DNA from: Chloroflexota bacterium
GTDB taxonomy: Bacteria; Chloroflexota; UBA6077
Assembly (NCBI GenBank): GCA_021845945.1
Contig: JAJZRD010000150.1
Coordinates: forward strand, 1-8,997
Direction of reading: 5' to 3'
Length of the DNA stretch: 8,997 nt
Part shown: in pieces, positions 5,616 to 8,997 of the stretch
How the letters are laid out: each line of letters begins with the position of its first letter
Numbering within the stretch: the first letter of the stretch is position 1
Notes under the pieces: model-generated
Database searches by the model: none
Told to the model about the DNA's origin: nothing
Seen by the model: the letters and a program-made list of their open reading frames with translations, nothing else
Position numbers and translations under genes: made by a program

Positions 5616-7055
5616 CTATTGCCCCGTGCTCACTGCCTCGGTCTTCTCCTCGCCGTTGACTGCGGTGAGGCCCGGCACCTTCTCCATCAGCTGGCCCACC
5701 TTCATTCCCGACAGGGTCTCGAAGAGGGCCGGCACCTGGGCGATCATCTTCGCCACGTCGCCGGTGATCTGGCTGGCCCCCAGCCCGCCCTGGCCGTCGC
5801 CGGTGGAGACGATGGTGATCTTGTCCACCTTCGCCAACGGCTCGGCCATGGCCCGCACCACCTCCGGCAAGCCGGTGAGCAGCTTGTCCAGTACCGCGGC
5901 CTGGTTGTACTGGTGGAAGGCAGCGGCCTTCACCGTCATGGCCTCGGCCTCGGCCTGGCCCTTCGCCTTGATGATCTCCGCCTCGGCGAGACCCTGGGCC
6001 CGGATGGCCTCGGCCTCTCCCTCGGCCTCGGTGGCCCGCTTCTGCTTCTCCGCCTCGGCCAGCGCCTCGATCTTCTGTCGCTCGACCTCAGCCGGCTTCA
6101 GGACGGTGGCTATCAGCTCCCTCTCGCGGCGCAGGATCTCGGCGTCCTGCACCTTGATCTGCTCCTCCCTTTGGACCCGCTCCACCTTGACCTGCTCGGT
6201 GACGACCTGCTGCTGCATGACGTTGGTCTGGATCTCATACGCCTTGTCCGCCTGGGCCTGAGCCTTCTTCACGGACGCATCGTAATCGGCCTTCTTCAGG
6301 TCCATGTCCCGGGTAGCCTCGGCTTGCTTTGCCATGGAAGCGGTTTCTGCGATCACTCGCTCCTGGTCGGCCTGGGCTTTGGCGATGGCAGCCTCCCTCA
6401 TAGCGTTCGCCCGCCGGATGGCCGTGTCTCGCTCGGCCTCCGCCGATGCCACGTCCGCGTCCCTCTTGATCCGCGCCACGTCCGGCCGGCCCATGTTGGC
6501 GATGTACTCGTTCTTGTCGCGCACCTCCTTGATGGTAAAGGAGACCACCTCCAGCCCCATCTTGGAAAGGTCCTCGGCGCAGGTACTGCGCATCTTGCCG
6601 GCCACCATCTCCGGCTCCTTGACGATCTGCTCGACTGTGAGCTGGCCGACGATCCCTCGCAGATGCCCGTTCATCACCAGGGTCAGGGCTTCCTGACGCT
6701 GCTGAAAGTTCTTGCTCAGGAACTGTTCAGCGGCAGTCCTGATGCTCTCCGGATCTGACTTGACCTTGATCTGCGCCACAGCCTCGACATTCACAGCCAC
6801 GCCCTGTTGAGTGTAAAGGTCCTGCTGGGGAGCCACGTCGAAGCTCATCAACTCCAGGGATAGCTCTTGGGAGCTCTGCACCATGGGCAGCACCACCGCG
6901 CCGCCCCCTTGGACTATTCGGGTGCCACCAAAGCCGAAGACGATCAGCGCCTGATTGGGGCCCACCTTTCGGAACATCCGGGCGGCGATCAGGAAGATCA
7001 TGAAGATCACCAGGACCGCCAGACTCGCGATGATCAACACTTGGCCAAAATACAC
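5616..7055 (-). CDS. floT: Flotillin family membrane scaffold protein (SPFH/band 7)
   Basis: A 479-residue flotillin. The N-terminus is a single membrane anchor (about 5-26, VLIIASLAVLVIFMIFLIAA), followed by the SPFH/band-7 domain to about residue 190 (KVGPNQALIVFGFGG, VNVEAVAQIKV, GHLRGIVGQLTVEQI). Next comes a long coiled-coil flotillin domain with the typical Ala-Glu repeats (EAEGEAEAIRAQGLAEAEII). The C-terminal segment LDKLLTGLPEVVRAMAEPLAKVDKI is the oligomerisation region known in YuaG/FloT. Bacterial flotillins organise membrane microdomains and fluidity and work with NfeD partners. The start is GTG at 7055, with AGGAGGAG ending about five bases upstream. The gene lies 36 bases after the NfeD-like gene and 93 before pspA in the same operon. 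The gene symbol is by similarity to the Bacillus gene pair yuaF-yuaG (floT). Confidence 0.95.
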   Translation of the reverse strand: MYFGQVLIIASLAVLVIFMIFLIAARMFRKVGPNQALIVFGFGGTRIVQGGGAVVLPMVQSSQELSLELMSFDVAPQQDLYTQQGVAVNVEAVAQIKVKSDPESIRTAAEQFLSKNFQQRQEALTLVMNGHLRGIVGQLTVEQIVKEPEMVAGKMRSTCAEDLSKMGLEVVSFTIKEVRDKNEYIANMGRPDVARIKRDADVASAEAERDTAIRRANAMREAAIAKAQADQERVIAETASMAKQAEATRDMDLKKADYDASVKKAQAQADKAYEIQTNVMQQQVVTEQVKVERVQREEQIKVQDAEILRRERELIATVLKPAEVERQKIEALAEAEKQKRATEAEGEAEAIRAQGLAEAEIIKAKGQAEAEAMTVKAAAFHQYNQAAVLDKLLTGLPEVVRAMAEPLAKVDKITIVSTGDGQGGLGASQITGDVAKMIAQVPALFETLSGMKVGQLMEKVPGLTAVNGEEKTEAVSTGQ

Positions 7056-7091
7056 TGCAACTCCTCCTCAAACGTCGGTGCAGCTACTATG

Positions 7092-7796
7092 CTACCCTTT
7101 GCGCACGTAGCTGCTCCACGGCTCTACGTAGGCTATGCCCCGCTCGTAGCGAACGATCACCACCTCCGTTCCGTGTTCAATGGCGCTGCCGTCCACGCTC
7201 CTGGCGCCGTCGCTGTGGCGGCTGCCGCCCTTGCTGTAGACTATCTCCCCTACCATGCCGGGCTGGATGGGGACGGTCACCTCTGCGACGGTCCCCTCCA
7301 TCCGGTAGTCGGCGGGGTCCAGGATTCGCTGCCCCGGCAGCAGGACCCTGGCCAGGAAGTAGAAGATGATCGCCCCTCCTGCCAGCCCCGCCAGGGATGC
7401 CGCCACTATGCTGGCCAGCCCCCAGAGGCCGGCGTATACCCTCAAGATGTAGCCGGCACCCCCAAACCAGGTGAGAAAGGCCATGGCTGTGCTCAGGTTC
7501 AGGGGCGATACCCCGTGGCCGGCGTGATGGATCGGATGAACGGTGCCGCCGGCACCGTCCGGTCCCGCTTCGGCAGCCGGAGTCACTTCAATCTCCCCAC
7601 CGTGGAGGCCAGTGTCCCCGGCTGCCCCGTGGTGCAGCCCTTCCAGACCCCCGTGGCCCCCATCTCCATGTGACAGCCCGGGCAGGTGCAAAGTGTCGTG
7701 GGTGAGCCCCAGAAAGAGCGAGACAACGACGAACAGGAAGCCCACCGCGAAGCAGGTCAGGTAGAAGGCGGCCAGGGCGTCAGGTATTGGGAACAT
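7092..7796 (-). CDS. NfeD-like membrane protein with histidine-rich loop and C-terminal OB domain
   Basis: A 234-residue protein of the short NfeD type (no serine-protease domain), which pairs with flotillins. One membrane segment lies at about 9-31; the loop 33-94 contains eleven histidines among glycines and acidic residues; two or three more membrane segments lie at about 101-155 (AMAFLTWFGGAGYIL, GLASIVAASLAGLAGGAIIF). The C-terminal soluble part (about 165-230) has the beta-rich NfeD/OB-fold pattern (EGTVAEVTVPIQPGMVGEIVY, GTEVVIVRYERGIAYVEPW). Neighbour order NfeD then flotillin is the family rule. The start is ATG at 7796 with GGTGAT as a modest ribosome site, directly after a run of eight G. 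The His-rich loop is unusual and may bind a metal or respond to pH (inference). Closest known analogue: YuaF of Bacillus. Confidence 0.85.
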   Translation of the reverse strand: MFPIPDALAAFYLTCFAVGFLFVVVSLFLGLTHDTLHLPGLSHGDGGHGGLEGLHHGAAGDTGLHGGEIEVTPAAEAGPDGAGGTVHPIHHAGHGVSPLNLSTAMAFLTWFGGAGYILRVYAGLWGLASIVAASLAGLAGGAIIFYFLARVLLPGQRILDPADYRMEGTVAEVTVPIQPGMVGEIVYSKGGSRHSDGARSVDGSAIEHGTEVVIVRYERGIAYVEPWSSYVRKG

Positions 7797-7819
7797 CGCC
7801 GATCACCCCCCCCAAACGA

Positions 7820-7886
7820 GCAAGTGCTGAGTCCTGGGTGCTGCGTGCCAAGTGAGAGGACCTGGAACTCAGGACTCGGCACTTGC
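7820..7886. repeat. Inverted repeat spanning the end of the short pspA gene and its spacer
   Basis: GCAAGTGCTGAGTCCTG (7820-7836) and CAGGACTCGGCACTTGC (7870-7886) are complementary over 17 bp with one mismatch, and flank a 33-base loop. The stop codon of the short PspA gene (7871-7869) lies at the inner edge of the right arm. In the operon mRNA this would be a stable stem just before the NfeD start, able to slow decay or lower read-through. A weak T run (TCGTTT) follows. Confidence 0.7.
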
Positions 7887-8429
7887 CATGTCCTGTGGCC
7901 TGTGGCTGCCGAGTCGTTGCTTCAACTCGGCCAGCTGCCGCTCCAGCCGCTCCTCGCGCTCCAGGGCCTCTAGCTTCTCCGCCAGCTCGTCCCTCTCCAG
8001 CTCGGCCCATGCGGCGAGCCGGGCCCGCTCCTCCCTGGCTCGCTCCTCCTGTCGTTTCCCTGGGGCCAGAGCGAGCTCCGGCCGAGCGAGCTCCCTGGGA
8101 CGGCCGGCGGCCGGAAGCAGTCGAGGACGGGATTCCAGATCCCGCAGCCGGGCCTTCATGGTCTCCACGCTGTCCTTCTGAGCCAGGTACTGCTGGTGGA
8201 GCCGCGATGCCCTGTCGCCGTAGTCGCTGGCCCGACCCAGGGCCGCCCGAGCCAGCTCCTCGGACCCCCTGCCGAGGGCCAGCTCGGCCCTCCCCCTCCA
8301 TCGCTGGGCCTCCCGGCTCGCCTCGGAGTAGCTCTGGTACAGCCGCTGCTCGTTGGCCATGGCGTCCACCAGCAGCCGTTTCATCTCTATCAGTTGGGAG
8401 CGGACCTCCTGAGGCCCCCCGCTGCTCAT
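7869..8429 (-). CDS. Short PspA-family paralogue lacking the membrane-binding N-terminus
   Basis: A 186-residue helical protein clearly related to the PspA encoded four genes downstream. EVRSQLIEMKRLLVDAMANE, QRLYQSY, GRAELALGRGSEELARAAL and QYLAQKDSVETMKARLRDLE align with residues about 37-135 of that PspA, and the tail LAEKLEALEREERLERQLAE matches its C-terminal helix. It lacks the first 35 or so residues, including the amphipathic membrane helix. The segment between is replaced by Arg/Pro/Glu-rich sequence (about 108-145). The ATG at 8429 overlaps the regulator's stop as ATGA, implying coupled translation; GAGAGGAG lies ten bases upstream. It is probably soluble. It might co-assemble with, cap or sequester PspA, or signal to the regulator; these roles are inference. 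Confidence 0.82.
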   Translation of the reverse strand: MSSGGPQEVRSQLIEMKRLLVDAMANEQRLYQSYSEASREAQRWRGRAELALGRGSEELARAALGRASDYGDRASRLHQQYLAQKDSVETMKARLRDLESRPRLLPAAGRPRELARPELALAPGKRQEERAREERARLAAWAELERDELAEKLEALEREERLERQLAELKQRLGSHRPQDMASAES

Positions 8430-8911
8430 GGCATCGCGCTCCTCTCGTTATTCGTCTCTCCCTCGATGTGATCCAGCTCCGAGGGCGGCAGCTCCAACAG
8501 CCGGTCCAGGATGGTGACGAATCGCATCGGATCCTGGGCTCGGGAGAGCTTGAACAGCACGTGGGCCAGCTGGGGCTCGTCGCGCAGCGCCTCGGCCTGG
8601 GTGAGGAACCAGCCCCGTAGCCCCTCGGGTCTGGAGGGCAGCTCGGTTCGCAGACTGACCTCGAAGCCCTCGGGATCGTCCACCAGGTAGCCGGGCAGCA
8701 CCTGGAAGAAGCGGGCCAGCAGCTCCCGGGTCCTGGCGGTCATGTGAACCCTGCTCCCTCCCTCCAATTGGCAGAGGTAGGGGTGGCTGACCGCCTCGCC
8801 CAGCTCCTGCCGCATGGCGCGGATCGACTCGGCCTTGGTCATGGCCCTTCCCAGTCCCCGCTGAACGCCCTCCACGTAGCGGAGGTGCCGAAGCTTCTCG
8901 CCGAGTCGCAT
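8426..8911 (-). CDS. XRE-family (EspR-like) transcription regulator, head of the PspA-flotillin operon
   Basis: A 161-residue DNA-binding protein. Residues 24-71 form a helix-turn-helix (MTKAESIRAM, SHPYLCQLEGGSR as the recognition region, then ELLARFFQV and PGYLVDDPE). Its layout resembles mycobacterial EspR and related XRE proteins, where PYLSQL and a following YF/YL-x-DD stretch are conserved. The C-terminal half (about 85-150, ELPSRPEGLRGWFLTQAEAL, LLELPPSELDHIEGE) looks helical and may serve dimerisation or sensing. The ATG at 8911 is preferred: AGAGGGGGAAGG precedes it, and the longer start at 8950 lies upstream of the predicted transcription start. Two matching operator copies in its own promoter point to autorepression. 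It overlaps the short PspA gene by four bases, so it probably controls the whole operon. Confidence 0.87.
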   Translation of the reverse strand: MRLGEKLRHLRYVEGVQRGLGRAMTKAESIRAMRQELGEAVSHPYLCQLEGGSRVHMTARTRELLARFFQVLPGYLVDDPEGFEVSLRTELPSRPEGLRGWFLTQAEALRDEPQLAHVLFKLSRAQDPMRFVTILDRLLELPPSELDHIEGETNNERSAMP

Positions 8912-8921
8912 CCTTCCCCCT

Positions 8922-8936
8922 CTTGCAATTTGCAAG
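8922..8936. promoter_or_regulatory. Operator A: perfect palindrome at the operon transcription start
   Basis: CTTGCAA-T-TTGCAAG has perfect 7-bp arms around one central base. The predicted transcription start (near 8934) falls inside it, and it ends just before the ribosome site of the XRE gene. Confidence 0.75.
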
Positions 8937-8940
8937 CACA

Positions 8941-8969
8941 GGTATAGCAAATTGCAATATGCCTGTCAA
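8941..8969 (-). promoter_or_regulatory. Promoter of the XRE-PspA-NfeD-flotillin-PspA operon
   Basis: Read leftward: a consensus -35 TTGACA (8969-8964), a spacer of exactly 17 bases, then TATACC (8946-8941), preceded by TGC as an extended -10. Transcription should begin near 8934, giving a leader of about 22 nt before the ATG at 8911. This is the housekeeping sigma type; no sigma-54 (GG-N10-GC) element, as in enterobacterial psp operons, is seen. Confidence 0.8.
8947..8957. promoter_or_regulatory. Operator B: inverted copy of operator A core between -35 and -10
   Basis: GCAAATTGCAA is the exact reverse complement of TTGCAATTTGC at 8923-8933 in operator A. Centres are 24 bp apart, about two helical turns, so two dimers could bind on nearly the same face. 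Its place in the promoter spacer would block RNA polymerase. Confidence 0.7.
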
Positions 8970-8997
8970 GCCCTCGCAGCGGCGAGAGCAGCTGCTC

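Noticed and set aside
5556..6758. 400-codon plus-strand frame opposite flotillin, Leu/Gly/His-rich
   Set aside because: It is the antisense reading of the flotillin coiled-coil (Ala/Glu codons read as Leu/Gly); no plausible ribosome site or domain.
6867..7673. 268-codon plus-strand frame across flotillin and NfeD
   Set aside because: It spans two real genes on the other strand and their spacer, and shows no recognisable fold.
7806..7813. Run of eight C (G on the mRNA) just upstream of the NfeD start, possible phase variation
   Set aside because: It lies upstream of the GGTGAT ribosome site, so slippage would not change the site-to-start spacing or any reading frame.
7883..8620. 245-codon plus-strand Pro/Arg-rich frame opposite the short PspA and XRE genes
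   Set aside because: Composition is that of a shadow frame, and both opposite-strand genes have family motifs, ribosome sites and an ATGA junction.
8986..8997. 12-bp palindrome GAGCAGCTGCTC at the right edge
   Set aside because: Short, GC-rich and cut by the window end; it lies upstream of the -35 with no matching copy near the promoter.

Overview
The window is high-GC bacterial DNA with tightly packed genes and short spacers. The gene content (stand-alone dolichol-phosphate-mannose-synthase-type glycosyltransferase, DUF234-type ATPase, EspR-like XRE regulator, PspA with flotillin and NfeD) would suit Chloroflexota or an actinobacterium-like lineage. No rRNA or tRNA is present to settle the phylum, so this is an inference.

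Region 1 (1-2298, minus strand): a glycosyltransferase gene (1582-2280) is followed by a secreted M1-family zinc metallopeptidase (1539 to beyond the left edge). The two lie 42 bases apart and are probably co-transcribed. The glycosyltransferase appears to be read from a leaderless or nearly leaderless mRNA starting with GTG.

Region 2 (about 2340-4850, plus strand): two single genes whose base composition looks less GC-rich than the flanks. They encode an archaeal-type AAA ATPase with a C-terminal PD-(D/E)XK nuclease-like domain (2436-3881) and a PAP2-family membrane phosphatase (4084-4656). A perfect inverted repeat lies over the likely ATPase promoter, a terminator-like hairpin follows the ATPase, and a 42-bp perfect palindrome with two interlocked dyads fills the convergent gap after the phosphatase.

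Region 3 (4848-8969, minus strand): this is the main item of interest, a five-gene envelope-stress operon read leftward from one clear promoter. The order is XRE regulator (8911-8426), a short rebuilt PspA paralogue (8429-7869, ATGA overlap with the regulator), NfeD-like membrane protein (7796-7092), flotillin (7055-5616), full-length PspA (5522-4848). Two copies of an 11-mer operator sit inside the promoter, one in the -35/-10 spacer and one at the expected transcription start, which strongly suggests autorepression by the XRE protein. The likely job is sensing and repairing membrane damage: PspA is an ESCRT-III-like membrane-coating protein, and flotillin with NfeD forms membrane microdomain scaffolds. 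The short PspA lacks the membrane-binding N-terminal helix and could act as a regulatory or capping subunit.
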